A program made the position numbers and the translations under genes. The notes beneath the pieces were generated by a model. The model did not search any database, was not told the origin of the DNA, and saw nothing but the letters and a program-made list of their open reading frames with translations. Positions 13,805 through 25,975 of a stretch of 64,000 nucleotides of DNA are shown here, one piece after another. Where the stretch lies: assembly GCA_028023455.1 (NCBI GenBank), contig JAQFVV010000018.1, positions 7,779,274 through 7,843,273 of the forward strand, read 5' to 3'. The first letter of the stretch is position 1. Every line of letters starts with the position of its first letter. Source of the DNA: Epiperipatus broadwayi (Eukaryota; Onychophora; Udeonychophora; Euonychophora; Peripatidae).

Positions 13805-14678
13805 TTATAAATATATATTGTAAACATTAATTCTTATTAAGCACATGGTCAGCACATAAATACATATAAGGCTTTAATCTTACTACTATGCGCCTTGAGT
13901 GCTTATTTTACCACGAGAGGGACCTCTACAAATCTTAACACAAGATTACGACTTTATAAAGATAAGAGCGGTGTCTTATCTTCAACCTACTTTCTAAATA
14001 TATAGTCAAATTTAAAGCATTTTGATTTGAGAGTGTGAAGCTAATAAGTTCTTCACTAATTATGTCCACTACCTCATTTAGAAATAATATTCGTGAAATC
14101 TTCGATTCACAGTGAGTTAATATTTAGATATTATAATTAGAAATATTTCGAATCAATTTAAAGTTGTAAACATTAATTCTTATTAAGCACATGGTCAGCA
14201 CATAAACACATATAAGGTTTTAACCTTACTATTATGCACCTTGAGGTAATCTTGTGTTAAAATTTGTAGAAGTCCCTCTCATTGTAAAGTTAAGCAATCA
14301 AGACGCATAGTAGTAAGGTTAAAAAGCCTTATATGTATTTATGTGCTGACCATGCACTTAATAAGAATTAATGTTTACAACTTTAAATTGATTCTAAATA
14401 TTTCTAATTATAAGATCTAAATATTAACTTGCTGTGAATCAAAAGATTTCAGGAATGTTGATTTCCAAATGAGGTAGTGGACTTAATTAATGAAGACCTT
14501 ACTATCTTCACACTCTGAATTGCCTATATAATTAGAAAGTAGGTTGAAGATAAAACACCGCTCTAATCTTTATAAAGTCATAATCTTGTATTAAGATTTG
14601 TAGAGAGTCCTCTCATGGTAAAATTAAGCCCTCAAGGTGCATAGTATTAAGGTTAAAACCTTATAAATATATATTGTA
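13805..14678. repeat. large palindromic repeat with nested direct repeats
   Basis: The left arm (13,809 to about 14,250) and right arm (about 14,262-14,664) are imperfect reverse complements of over 400 bp. Within the left arm a unit beginning TTGTAAACATTAATTCTTAT occurs at about 13,818 and again near 14,164. Its inverted counterpart lies at about 14,330-14,382, and a shortened one ends at 14,664. The order is therefore U-X-U / U'-X'-U'. The same 18 bases (TTATAAATATATATTGTA) occur at 13,805-13,822 and 14,661-14,678 and could be a target-site duplication. No coding frame is present. Family not recognised. Confidence 0.8.
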
Positions 14679-14725
14679 TAATATAAGCAGTGGTCAATTC
14701 TGACCATGTCAGATATTACAAGCTT

Positions 14726-14947
14726 TTAAAACAGGCAAAACTCACTATATGTATTGCCACACACAGCAAGCTAGAATAATCAATGGATTCCCATCTAGTG
14801 CCTACTCATCCAATATCCCCAGACTAGTTTCTGGCTTGTGGCCTTTGTCAGTGAGGAGCCTTGGATCTGAGAGTAATACGTATAGTGAGTTTTGCCTGTT
14901 TTAAAACAGTTATAAGCAAGCATAAGAAGTAGTGGTCATGTGATGCT
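14726..14947. mobile_element. fold-back retroposon family F, copy 1
   Basis: The body opens with TTAAAACAGGCAAAACTCAC and carries the reverse complement near 14,882-14,904, so the ends fold back. The centre (about 14,815-14,860) reads on the minus strand as a CTGACAAAGGCCACAAGCC-AGAAAC core, preserved in the other copies. Beyond the right inverted repeat, about 45 bp (TAAGCAAGCATAAG...GATCATGTGATG-like) is shared with copies 2 and 3, so the element extends past the hairpin. Flanks ATATTACAAGCTT (14,713-14,725) and ATATTACAAACTT (14,948-14,960) look like a 13-bp target duplication with one mismatch. Confidence 0.7.
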
Positions 14948-14960
14948 ATATTACAAACTT

Positions 14961-16839
14961 ATTAAAATAAATAAAATTAGAATGAAGAAATGAGAAGAAT
15001 TATTTCTTTTTTGTTTTTATGGCAATTATTAAAATTATTGAAAGAGGACAATTCATTAAATGATAATATGACAAATTCCACATGTTTTACATAATAAGAA
15101 TAGGAATATTTAATGTTTATTTATTTATCTATCAGTTTTTGACTTTTAAAAAAATAATAAAACAGATAAATAAATAAAATTTTAAGTAATGGTTTTTTTT
15201 AACAAAAAAACAAAAACAAATAAGGTTTTAATACTTTTGCTAAAGAATGCTGTTTTTAATTAATTATGGTTGATTTTTTTTCCTTTATAACTTTTTTTCA
15301 AATTAAAGTCTAATTAAAGGATTATCTATTTCTAGTGTGTAAAAAGAAACATAACCACAGAAGAGTTTTTCAAGTATGATTGGATTTTTAAAATTAATTA
15401 AAAAAGAAAAATATCTTTTTGTAAAAAGATATTCAATTAGTTCAGGTTTAATATTGCCATGTATGAGATAGTGGGCCATTGAATGGATAACAAGATTATT
15501 CCAAAAAATAACATAGGGAGCAGGTTGAAACAGTAGATTTCAATATCTAGTCAGTAGCAGTTATTCTTGGTTCAGCTTTCAGTTTTTGGAAGAGAACAAT
15601 GAAAAGTTAAGCTTATAGTCTGAAATAAGATTAGCCTCATTACTACATGTTAAAAAATATTTTTAAAAATAAATTTGAAAAAAAAAACCACATGCTAAGC
15701 TTTAACTAAAAGCTGAGCATCACCATTCCAACATATAACCAACATATAACCTATTTCACTAAAAGAATATGTAGAAAAAGGAGAATACCCCTTACCCCTA
15801 GAAGAAATTTATAAAAAGACTTGTATATCTATTGAAAATCACATCTATCTCAATCTATACTAACCCGAATAGGAAATTTGTGTTAATCTGTAAATTACTA
15901 TATTGTAAAATGGATAAATCTAACTTGTGTTAACTTATTCTGGATTTTAATCTTATAATTATAAATTGAAAAATTCTAGCTATAAAAGAAAAATAATAAA
16001 ACAATGTTTAATGGAAATAATGGATTAATTCTATTTGTCTTAATCTATCCTGGAAACTATTATTATAATTTTAATCTGAACATTTGAAGAAACTATAAGG
16101 AAAAGCTGATCTAAAATGAAACTTAAAATTATAGCTACAAAAGAAATAAGAGAATGAAATTCATGGAAAATAAGAAATTATAGTGAGCAGATCTACATTT
16201 TCAAATAATTCTTAATAATTTATTTTAAGGTGTTTTGTTGAAACATATATTTTTATTTTCCCATTAAAATGTAAATGTGTATAAGACCTTTCCATTTTCT
16301 TAAGAAAAGGAAAAAATGTTTTTGCTAATCATAAATTTTTTGTTGTCTTTTATTGCAAAATGTCTCCAGATTTATTTATTGTAATAAGGGAATAACTCAG
16401 TTAAAGTGAATATTAATTAAATAATAGAAATCAACAGGAAATAATATAATTCATTTTATGAAATCATATTTATTATATAGAATATGTAAATAAGCATTTA
16501 TTTTTATATGACGCTATGCATAAGATTTGGAATTATCATATTTTTAAAATTTATTATTCATTGGTTAATTTTATTAAATAATTGTTAAAAATAAGTGTTA
16601 ATGTCTTATTCCTGTCTATTCTATGAATTAGAAGTGAGTGATCTGTTTTTAACATAGCATTGTGCTTTAAGTGATTTTTATCTTATTCCAGGGTAAAACT
16701 ATTTAACATAAAGTAGATTAAGCATATACATTTATATTTTCTTTTGCTTATAGGCACAGTCTCTGGGTTCTTACAATCTTGAGCTATATCTAGAGCAATA
16801 GCAATTAATTTGTATATATGTGGGGATATATGTTTGTGT
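14961..16839. other. AT-rich stretch with weak internal duplications
   Basis: No coding frame or element is recognised. Around 15,830-16,130 two diverged blocks resemble each other at a spacing of about 170 bp ('ctagctataaaagaaa' versus 'atagctacaaaagaaa', and similar preceding bases). This suggests an old tandem duplication. Confidence 0.4.
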
Positions 16840-17330
16840 TTGAACACTTAGATGTTTCTCTGGATGGTGCAAAGATCAAAATCACTTTTAAAGTCCATTC
16901 ACTACATTTTATTTATACAAATTAAAATGAGTTTATAAATGGTCCATATACTAAAGTCAAAACATTGATAATAATCAGTACATATCTGGATCTGAGTATT
17001 TTTTATTATGATACTGTGCTTGCAGATGATTGACTTTGTGCTATGCCATAAGTTCAGCAGTACCTAGATAATTAGCCTATCTTCTAATATTGAATTTCTT
17101 TTAGATCCAATCATAAGGCATGACTGTTGATTAGTCTTGTTTAAGGCTAGTGATATAAATTATTATTATTATAACTACTTATTTTTATTTAATGTGGATT
17201 TTCTCATGCTCCCTTTTGTAATTGTTAATAACTATCCATTGTTACTATTAATTGAGATGATTATGACTATTCAGTGGGGATGATGATGTTTTGACAACTT
17301 CCCATTTTTTATTTCTATCTTATCCATTCT
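16840..17330 (+). repeat. dispersed repeat family A, diverged copy
   Basis: Blocks of the 41,690-42,250 copy recur in the same order with lower similarity: 'aaagtccattcactacattttattta', 'gagtttataaatggtc', 'ataattagcct', 'gactgttgatt', 'ttaataactatccattgtta' and 'gatgatgatg'. It ends against the TA microsatellite at 17,336. Confidence 0.5.
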
Positions 17331-17332
17331 GT

Positions 17333-17335
<3 letters not shown>

Positions 17336-17421
<86 letters not shown>
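17336..17421. repeat. (TA)43 microsatellite
   Basis: Uninterrupted TA dinucleotide run of 86 bases. Confidence 0.97.
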
Positions 17422-17424
<3 letters not shown>

Positions 17425-18403
17425 GTGGCAAGTTTTTAGATTGAGCTACTTAAGTTAAATTTGGAGATAAGAAATGTGGAAAAAGTTTTTTTATTAAACA
17501 AAAAAGAAGAAATATATATAAATAAAAACTTTTTAATAATTCAGGTAAATAATTTTTTTAATTTAAAAATTGTTATCTGACATAGGTACAATGATAAATT
17601 AATGGGATAATCTGCTATTCTTATAATGTAGTATGCCTGAAGCACCTGGAAGTTTTTTCAGATAAAAGAAAAATTTCTAAGCATTTTCATGATTTTTTTC
17701 TGATGATGTCACTTTAGACTGACCATTCACCTGAGTCAATCAAATGAGTTTTTAGAGAATGACTATAAAAACAAACACCTCTTTTATAATATATCTGCGG
17801 AAGCTAAACCTATGATTATTTTACTTAAAAATATAGTTAAGTTTTAAATTTCTTATATGTGTTATTATTATATATTCTGAGAACTTCAACATTTATTTCT
17901 GGTTGTAAGTAAGTTTAGAATTTTTCTTCTAGATAATCAGTTCATAATTAACTCAGCCAGACATTGAAGAAGTAGTTAATGGTAGATATTAAATATTTTT
18001 AGATGGAGATAATCATCATCAAACATTATCAATCCACTGCAGGATGAAGGTCTCTCCAAGTTCAATCCATCTTCTCCAATCTTTAGCTTCTTTTCTCCAC
18101 ACCACTCTTGCACAGTTTCTTATTTTATCCATCCATCTCACACATGGTCTCTTTCTAGGTCTTTTACAATTTCTTGGAATCCAGTTTTAGATTTCAATTG
18201 TCCATCCACTATCATCTCTTCTAGCAATATGTTCAGCCCAACTCCATGTCAGACTTTTAATTTTTTCAATGAGGTCAGTAACACCTCTTTGTTCTCTTAC
18301 CCATATATTGCATTTTCAATCTCTTCTTGTTACTCCAAACATGCATCTCTCTATAACTCCTTTGAGAGGTCTGAAGTTTCTGTATTGCTCTTCTATTAAG
18401 TGT

Positions 18404-19382
18404 TTAAGTCTCAGATCCATTAGTAAGAACTGGTAAAATACATTTATTAGAAAACTTTTTCAAACACATAGGCATATTTCCTTTTAGTATCAAGTTATTT
18501 ATACCAAAAGCACTCCAACCAAGTTTAATTCTATGATTAATTTTATCCATTATGTTTCCATCTGTATTAATAATTTGACCAATGTATTTGTAACTGTTAA
18601 CTTCTTCTAACTTATTCCTGCAACATTTCTTGCAGCTGTAAAGCATTATTTGCAAAAATAACTACATTATCTGCAAAATCTAAATGACTTAAATAATCTC
18701 CATTTACTTTCACTCCTTTAGCTTTCCATTTTAATCCCCAAAATAGTTCTTGCAGCACTGCTGTAAAAAGTTTTGGAGATATGGAGTCATCCTGTCTTAC
18801 ACCCTTCTCAATGTTGATTTTCCCAATATCATTATATAATCTAATTGTAGCTGTTGCATTTTTATAAATATTTTTTAAAATATGACAATATCCTGGATCT
18901 ATACCTTGAGGATCCAATGCTTTAATCACTGAAGAAATGTTTATAGAATCAAATGCCTTTTCATAATCTATAAATCCAAAGCATAATGGCAACTCATATT
19001 CACTTGTACTTTCTATAACTTCTCAACCACTTTTAAATCCATTTTCTTCTCTTCATTGATGGAAATCCCATGTTCTCTGTAGACGAGGTGTAATTATCTT
19101 GGTAAAAATTTTGTATAAAACTGATAAAAGGTTGATAGGTCTGCAATTTGTAATATCTTCTTTATCATCTTTCTTAAATATTAATATTAATACTGCATTC
19201 TTCCAATCAACTGGTACATCTTTATCATTTAGACATTTGGTATATAACTTTGTTAAAAAAAATTCTATTTCTTCACCTGCTTCTTTTAATATATCAATTA
19301 TAATTCCATCATTATCTGGAGTCTTTCCTTTCTTCATACATTTAGCTGCATGTCTCACTTCTTCATTTAAAATTCTGGGCAA
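18404..19382 (-). pseudogene. LINE reverse transcriptase domain, broken
   Basis: Three overlapping or adjacent frames (19,053-19,382; 18,612-18,992; 18,404-18,655) carry the RT in order. The first has PVDWKNAVLILIFKKDDKED and CRPINLLSVLYKIFTKII. The second has LCFGFIDYEKAFDS, GVRQDDSISPKLF and HLDFADNVVIFAN. The third has INHRIKLGWSAFG and CILPVLTNGSET. The catalytic box at 18,666-18,677 reads FADN instead of FADD, so the second metal-binding aspartate is lost. Frame changes between pieces confirm decay. Confidence 0.87.
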
Positions 19383-19636
19383 TTCAGAAGATGTAATGAA
19401 TATAGGAGGTACTTGTTCTTTATTACTATATAATTCTTGATAAAGGTTTTTTATCCATTTTATGAGGTCATCTCTCTTTTTAGTAATAATTCCATATTTT
19501 TTTCTTATTGCAGATATAAATTTCCTACCAATACCAAAATGTTGTTTTACACTCTAGAGACTTTTATTCTCTTCTACAGTTTTCCTTGCTAGTTCACAAT
19601 TATACTTTCTTATATCATTTTCAATTCTTTTCTGTA

Positions 19637-20710
19637 CTATTTTACAAAATTCAAGATATTCAATCTTTTTAATGCAGCATTTTTGTGTATCTTCATATTC
19701 CTTCTTTTCTTCATAAATTCTGTAGTTTTAGTAAAAATTTTATTAGTCAATTGCTGCTTTTTTCTATGAACTATCTTTGTTGCAGTTTTTAAAAGTGTAT
19801 CAGTTGTTATCATATTAATTTCATTCAAATCTGAATCATGTTCAAAATCTACTAATACTTGAAACCTATTTGTAAGTTCTAATTTAAATTCATTAGAATG
19901 TTTCTGAAGATTAGGAATATCAACTGTAAATATTGTTTTTCTTAATAATTTTTGTCTCTCTACTTTTGCATTAACATGTATCTTACATCTTATTAATCGA
20001 TGATCACTTCCCGTGTTAAATTTATTAAGAACATTACAATCTTGAAATATGTATTTTCTGTTAGTCAAAATATAATACAATTCTGCTATATCTTCATTTA
20101 GGTGCTTCCATGTCCATTTCCTTTTAACATTTTTCTCAAAAAAAGAATTCATAATATAAAGTTTTTCTTTTTCTGCAAACTCCACAAATCTATGTCCACT
20201 CTCATTTCTATTACCATAACCAAAATTACCTACATCACTTTTATCTTTCATTTGTTTACCAATTCTAACATTAAAGCCTCCCATAACAATTTTAAAATGT
20301 TGTTTACTCTGATCAGAAGTCTTTTGTACATCCACATAAAAATCTTCTACTACTTCATCACTATGAGAACTTGTTGGAGCATAAACCTGAATTATCTGCA
20401 TTTGGTATCTGCTATTAAGTTGTATAACTAATCTTGCACCCCATTCTGATAATCCATCAATCTACACAATGCTGTTCTTCACTTTTTATTTATAATGAAT
20501 CCTACTCCACTTGTATTTCCAATATTTGTGCTTTTATAATAGAGTACATGTCCACTTTTTAAATCAATTATGTCTTCACCTTTTCTTCTAACTTCACAAA
20601 GTCCAATAATGTCTCATTTAATAAAACACAGTTCTTCTTCTAATTCTTGAAATCTTCCTTCACTTGAAAGTGATCTGCATGGAGATAATACAAGAATGAA
20701 TATCCTAGCA
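19637..20710 (-). pseudogene. LINE endonuclease domain (EEP family), broken
   Basis: The longest intact piece is 254 codons (19,637-20,401). The frame continues upstream, with stops, to about 20,710, where a IIGLCEVRRKGE-like segment matches the catalytic-glutamate motif of LINE endonucleases. Other motifs are QVYAPTS (20,370 region), VMGGFNVRIGK (usually GDFN; here Asp is replaced by Gly), the RFVEF...LYIMNS segment and TGSDHRLI (the SDH catalytic motif, near 20,000). The protein would nick target DNA to prime reverse transcription. Loss of the GDFN aspartate and the upstream stops indicate an inactive enzyme. Confidence 0.85.
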
Positions 20711-20712
20711 TT

Positions 20713-21976
20713 TATCTACTAAAGTGACTATTGATTTCTTCACTATTTGTCTGCAAAGAATTATACATAGAATGTTTAAGCAATAGAAATAGTTTTAAAA
20801 ATGGAAAAAATGTCTAAATAGAAAGTAATAGTCATAATAAATGATATGTATCTTTTTAAAATATGCTGATACATAGGATATAGCTTGGTATGAATTTTCA
20901 AGGTCTAAACATAAGGCAAATTTGTTACTTAGAATTTGATAAGATAGAGAAATGATATATCTGCTATTCAATTACTGGAGAAAGGGACTTTAATTGCAAA
21001 CAAAATTCTTATTAATTATTTTTAGATAAGGGAAGGAGTACAGTAGAAATCATAGATTGAATGAAAAAACGTTATTAGATTCACGGAGGGACTAAGTTGA
21101 TTTCTTTTACTTTTGGAATTTTTAGATACATTGATTGTAATAATAATTATTTTAAGCAATGGTACTTTTGCTCATTTCATGAAGGATAATACTTCAAGTT
21201 AGATTTATAAAGTTTAAAGAAATAGAAAAATCTCTCTGTTAAATGATTAAATAATTTTATTGCATTAACCCATTGAAGGAGTTTATTATTATTATTGATT
21301 TTCTTCTCATCAAGCAATTAACTATCATAAACACTTTATTTAAACAAAAATTCTATAAAAAACTTAGTTACATTTAGGCTTAAAACAGTAGAAATTTTTG
21401 GATTATGCCATCTATAAATTGGAATGTAAAGAAAATTTATATTATGCAGTACTTATAGGCTCCAGATATGGATCATAGATTATTATGATTCAAGATTAAA
21501 ATTATAATTATATTAAACAAAATAAAATTTCTACTCAGGGAACCTATTGAAAGAAATTTGATATTATCTGTTTAAAAGAAATTACTATTTATGCTAAATT
21601 TCAGCAGTTTTAAATATTAAAACTACTAATTTAGATCCCAAAGCTTTAAAAATATAGAGTTCTCTGCTTGGAACAATAAAAATGTGAATGCATGCTTCAT
21701 AAATAATATATTTATATACCCTAAAAAATATACCCAGAAACACTGAGAAAAATTTGGCAAAAATATTTTTCTTAGTTGTTTATTATTTTAAAATGCTATA
21801 AATTATATTTTAAAATTGAATCATTGTATCTGCCTTCAGACAGTAGTTCCCTCTGTATATTTTATAAGCTGTGCATCTTATATCATATAATTTTTTTTCC
21901 TCTGTAGATATGTTAATGCTTGCATATAATTTGAAATTAATGAGATTTATTTCATATATATATGAAGTATTGGCAA
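20713..21976. other. no recognisable feature
   Basis: AT-rich sequence with no supported frames, RNA genes or repeats noticed. Confidence 0.45.
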
Positions 21977-22132
21977 GAAAATCAAATCATATATCATGTG
22001 CCTTCATTTAATAAGCTTGTATTACAAATGTTACATAATGAGTGTGCCAATAGGTCTTAACAAGCTTTTCGTTATATAACATTTGTAAATCATGCTTATT
22101 AAGTTAAGACACATGGTATATGATTTGATTTT
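21977..22132. repeat. local inverted repeat, about 60-bp arms
   Basis: Arms 21,977-22,036 and 22,071-22,132 are reverse complements with a few mismatches (AAATCAAATCATATA, CATGTG, TTAATAAGC, TTACAAATGTTA). The loop is exactly the 5' inverted repeat of the MITE listed at 22,039-22,447. Confidence 0.75.
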
Positions 22133-22447
22133 TTTACAATTATGGTTATTGCTCTTAAGGCTTTGGCAATTTTATATTGCTAAAGCTATTAATATATGGT
22201 GTATCTGAACTTAGTTCAGTCTCATGTGGCTATTTAAGTTATATAGCTGAAATTGAAGCTATATGGATGTCTAAAAAGTTCAGATTTCTACTTAATAGCT
22301 AAACATTTATAAATTTCTAGGCTTGAACTGGTATTTTAAATCTAATGCTTAAATATCCTAGCACCTCACTGACAAAATCCAGAGCTAGAAACTGGTCTGA
22401 GGATATGGATGTTCTGAAAAGCTTGTTAAGAGCTATTGGCACACTTA
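22039..22447. mobile_element. hAT-like MITE with 8-bp target duplication
   Basis: Ends TGAGTGTGCCAATAG (22,039) and the complement of TAAGTGTGCCAATAG (ending 22,447) form 32-bp inverted repeats, also sharing TCTTAACAAGCTTTTC. The octamer TTACATAA flanks both sides (22,031-22,038 and 22,448-22,455). An 8-bp duplication with short inverted ends is the hallmark of hAT-type cut-and-paste insertion. The interior has no transposase. It contains (22,346-22,410) a plus-strand copy of the CTCACTGACAAAAT...AGAAACTGGTCTG core seen in family F elements. Confidence 0.65.
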
Positions 22448-22689
22448 TTACATAAAAGGTAATATAAAAAATTAAAGATAAAAATTCAGTGAATTACAAT
22501 TAGTCCTTTGTCAATTAAGATCATTTTATATTTAATATTTTTTTCTTTAAAGGTTAACAGTAACATAAAGAAGTTATTTTGTAATCATTTTTATAGTAAT
22601 AGAAAAATTCAAATGGTTGTTTTTAATGCTACATTTATCTTATCAGTTCATTTAAAGATGAAAAGAGATATTTAGCTTGATGTAGTTAA

Positions 22690-23800
22690 AGCTGCTCACC
22701 ATGATGGTAAAAACAAAAAATTGCTTCTGACCAGAAAAGGTTTAAAATATAATATTATATATTACAGTTGTTTTAGAAATATATGGACCCATGAAGTTCT
22801 ATTTCCTGACTTTAAAATGGCTTATATTATTCCATTTTATAAAATAAAAAACATGCAAACAGAAAAAATTATATTAATTGTAAGATATTTGTTCTTAAAA
22901 CTATTTAAAATGTCATTTATTAAAATGCTTACAGTTATAAGTAAATAATTATTAAAGATTTGATGTCGTTTTAAAAAATTAAGAAAACTATAGATATGAT
23001 TTCTGTTACCAACCAATGAAAATAAAGCTTCATGAATAAAGGTCTTAATTATATATTTCTTTTATCAATTTAGTCAAAGCATTGGTTAGTTACTTTTTAT
23101 TGTTTATAATTGGTTGTCCATGGAAGTTTTTGCATTTCAAATGTTAATGAAGTAAAGCCTTAACTATTGCATTACATAGTTTTTATATGGTGAAAAATCT
23201 GACATGTTTGAAAAGCTGGTATTATCCATATATATATATATATATATATATCATCTCTAATCTTATAGCCAAAAACAAAAGCTACAACTTTTTAACTCTT
23301 AGATTTAGAATATGCTGATGATTGTGTTATTTTCATAATTCCTAAATAACAATATGCAAAGTGATCTGAATGTTTGAACGTAATCTAAAAAATAATTTAC
23401 CAATAACGTTTATAAATTCAAATCTTTTATCCATCAGTAACAGGTAAAAAAATCTTTAACAATCTTGGCTAAAAAGACAAACTTAGAAGTTGAGATGTAA
23501 CAATGACTCCAGTAATGCTGCTTCTGAGTGATTTATCATAATAATATAACTACTTCTAAAAATTAATTGCATTATTCTATAAAATGTATTATATGAAAAT
23601 GAGGCATGAACTCCATATCAATGTACCATAAGAATATTGAACAAAATTAATGTGCTCAATCACTTTAATATTCAGATAATATAACACCAAGGTATGTTAT
23701 TTATCTTGCTGGATATGATGTGAAATCTACAATTGTAAAAAAATTTCTTCATTGGTTTGGATAGATAAAACTTCTGAAAAATGAAAAAATAAAAAGTAAT
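22690..23800 (+). pseudogene. LINE reverse transcriptase fragment, heavily decayed
   Basis: A 75-codon frame (22,721-22,948) contains IWTHEVLFPDFKMAYIIPFY, matching the 'W...P.DWK.A.IIPI.K' start of LINE RTs, followed by a decayed 'NYR.ISLL' stretch. About 350 bp downstream, 23,299-23,334 translates as LDLEYADDCVIF, with the YADD catalytic box at 23,311-23,322. Stops separate the two. Later segments are too eroded to align by eye. Clade uncertain; probably a LINE of the same general type as the other two but a different, older copy. Confidence 0.6.
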
Positions 23801-25672
23801 TGATTCTCTTAATAAATATTTTATGATACAATTGAAAATGATATTAATTTGAAAAAATGTTGTGTGTTATAAATATTATTTTAAAGATTTTTTAAAAAAA
23901 TACATTATCAATTTCTCTCATTGAGATAATATAGCTAAAAATCAAATACAGAAAAGGAGTACAATTAAGTAAGATATTGACGTTTGTTTCAGAAAATATT
24001 AATAGGAGCATCATAAGATGTCAGATACAAAAATAAAAACTAATGTATGATATTTTAACTTTTTGTTCTCTCAAGAAATTCCCATGGTTAATATTATGCA
24101 ATACATCATGATTAATACTCAAACCATTAATTTTTAAGTAAATAAAATACTCTCAATAAACCAGTGGTTTGGGTATTAATCTCAATATATTACAATCATT
24201 GGGAATGTCTTATATTTACATATTTCATTATTTGAATTGGTATTAACAATGTGTAAATTGAAAATTTTCATTAATATCAATTAAAATAATATAAGTCAAT
24301 TTAAAATATAGCTTTAAAAGTCAGATGATTGATTTAAAAATATTCATGCTTTCTTCCCCAAGTGTTTCAGATAACCATTTAAACAAGAAAATGAGGTAAA
24401 GAGAGAAGAAAGTCCTTTTTTTTCTAAAAAAGTTTTGTCTTGTTCATTGGATTGAGTGTATTACACTTACTTAAATCAGTAGTTTAAATATTAATCTCTA
24501 TGTATTAAATATATATATATCTTAAAATAAGTTAATCACCACTAATGACAGAACCATATTACTGAGTTATCCTCATCTGCACTTTGACAAAAAAAAAAAA
24601 TCCTAACATACTTACATATTTTAAAAAAATCTTTACTTTTTTTTAAAATAATCTTATTTTCCACTAAACTCAATTGCAGTTGATTGGAAGTTGATTGCAT
24701 ATTTTGTTTTTCACAAAAATAATTTTAATAGTGTATCATTAAAAAACAATATTAGTTTTAACATATTATTTATAAAATTATATCTGAAACTAACATCATC
24801 ATCATCAAAGGTCATATGATTATAAACAAAGATAAACTGAAAAAAAATTTGTAATTGTTTAACTAATAATATTTTTTTTTTTTTTTTACAATATTTCCTT
24901 ATTTCTTATTAATGATATGCTTTAGATAATCTTTAATGTAGGCAGACTCTAGTTGATACACTGTTTATTATCAAATAAAAATTAAATAAACAGAATATAT
25001 ATTAGATGATTAATTAAAAGAAACCAATGTTCTTTGATATTTTAATAAATGACACTAACTTTCATTGTATTGTGCAATCATAAGCTTTTAGATCATATTA
25101 CTATTCAATGTTTATAAACATTTTAAAGATTTAAATTCATTTCAATTTGCCTGTAGATATAAAGATATGATGTTATATAACAGGACATAAGTGAACATTT
25201 GCTAACAGAATATAAATGCAATTACACAATCAAAATCGTCTGTGAAAAAAAATTATAATATCAAAAAGTGAATATGGCTATTTGGTTTTTCATTGACATC
25301 TAATGCTCCCTTTTACTCAATGTTTTCTTTCTGTTTTTAATGTTGAAATCCTGTATCACAATTAACAAAAATTAGAGAAGTTTGCTGTTAAATTCCATCT
25401 ATTTGGAAATAAATAATTGAGTAGAGCTTAGATGAAAATCAGTTAAAAAAAATTAAAATAAAATTTGCATAAAAATATTATTCCTTACAAGAAACTTGCA
25501 ATAGATCAAATACATGATTCACTTAAGGTGTTTTTGTTCAATAGATACTAATGATTCATATTTCATTTAAGGCAATTATTTAAGCAGTTAGTTTACTAAA
25601 TCAGAAATAACCGATTGTCTAATTCATATAGGTAAATTAAATGGATTCATATGGCATATGATTTATCAAATC
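23801..25672. other. no recognisable feature
   Basis: AT-rich. Two short similar phrases near 24,160 and 24,470 ('cagtggtttgggtattaatctc' and 'cagtagtttaaatattaatctc') suggest an old duplication. No coding potential was seen. Confidence 0.4.
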
Positions 25673-25687
25673 CTCTTTCTATGTTAT

Positions 25688-25928
25688 TAAACAAGGCAAA
25701 ACTCTCTATACAGTAGTGCCACCCTGTGCCAACCAGAGTAATCAGTGGATGCCAGAAGGTTTGTGCATAAAATCCCTATCTAGTTCCTACTCATCCAGTA
25801 TCCCCAGACTAGTTTCTGGCTTGTGGTCTTTGTCAGTGAGGAGTTTTGGATCTGAGAGTTTTGCCTTGTTTAATAACAAGTATGTGCTAGTATAAAAGAT
25901 GGTGATCATGTGATGTTTAGTGGCTTAA
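25688..25928. mobile_element. fold-back retroposon family F, copy 2
   Basis: Left end TAAACAAGGCAAAACTCTC is repeated inverted at about 25,855-25,872. The central core on the minus strand reads CTGACAAAGACCACAAGCC-AGAAACTAG (about 25,809-25,838). The right extension with TATGTGCTAGTATAA and GATCATGTGATGTTTAGTGG is shared with copy 3. An exact 15-bp direct repeat CTCTTTCTATGTTAT flanks it (25,673-25,687 and 25,929-25,943). A duplication of that length fits a retroposed insertion and defines both ends. Confidence 0.8.
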
Positions 25929-25975
25929 CTCTTTCTATGTTATAATCAATAAATTTTACTAGTGCAGTGCCAGAT

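Larger units (their letters stand above)
18005..20712 (-). mobile_element. RTE-clade LINE, 5'-truncated and decayed
   Basis: A non-LTR retrotransposon on the minus strand encoding an apurinic-type endonuclease followed by reverse transcriptase, the single-ORF order of RTE elements. Reading 20,712 to 18,005: endonuclease start (near 20,690), endonuclease core, RT fingers, RT palm, RT thumb, then a C-terminal region with the WT...GKRPRGRP-like and LGE...QQW-like signature of this group, now broken by stops. The 3' end finishes in a TGATGATGATTATC tail, as RTE elements do. Several stops and frameshifts make it inactive. The 5' UTR and the first endonuclease residues are missing. A sister copy lies at 53,440-55,985. 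Confidence 0.88.

Noticed and set aside
14726-14904. Family F as a TTAA-type (piggyBac-like) MITE
   Set aside because: TTAA does border the inverted repeats, but similarity among the three copies continues about 45-50 bp past the right TTAA and ends at 13-15 bp direct repeats, so TTAA is internal.
17700-17730. CTGATGATGTC as a hammerhead core
   Set aside because: No GAAA arm and no stem II complement downstream.
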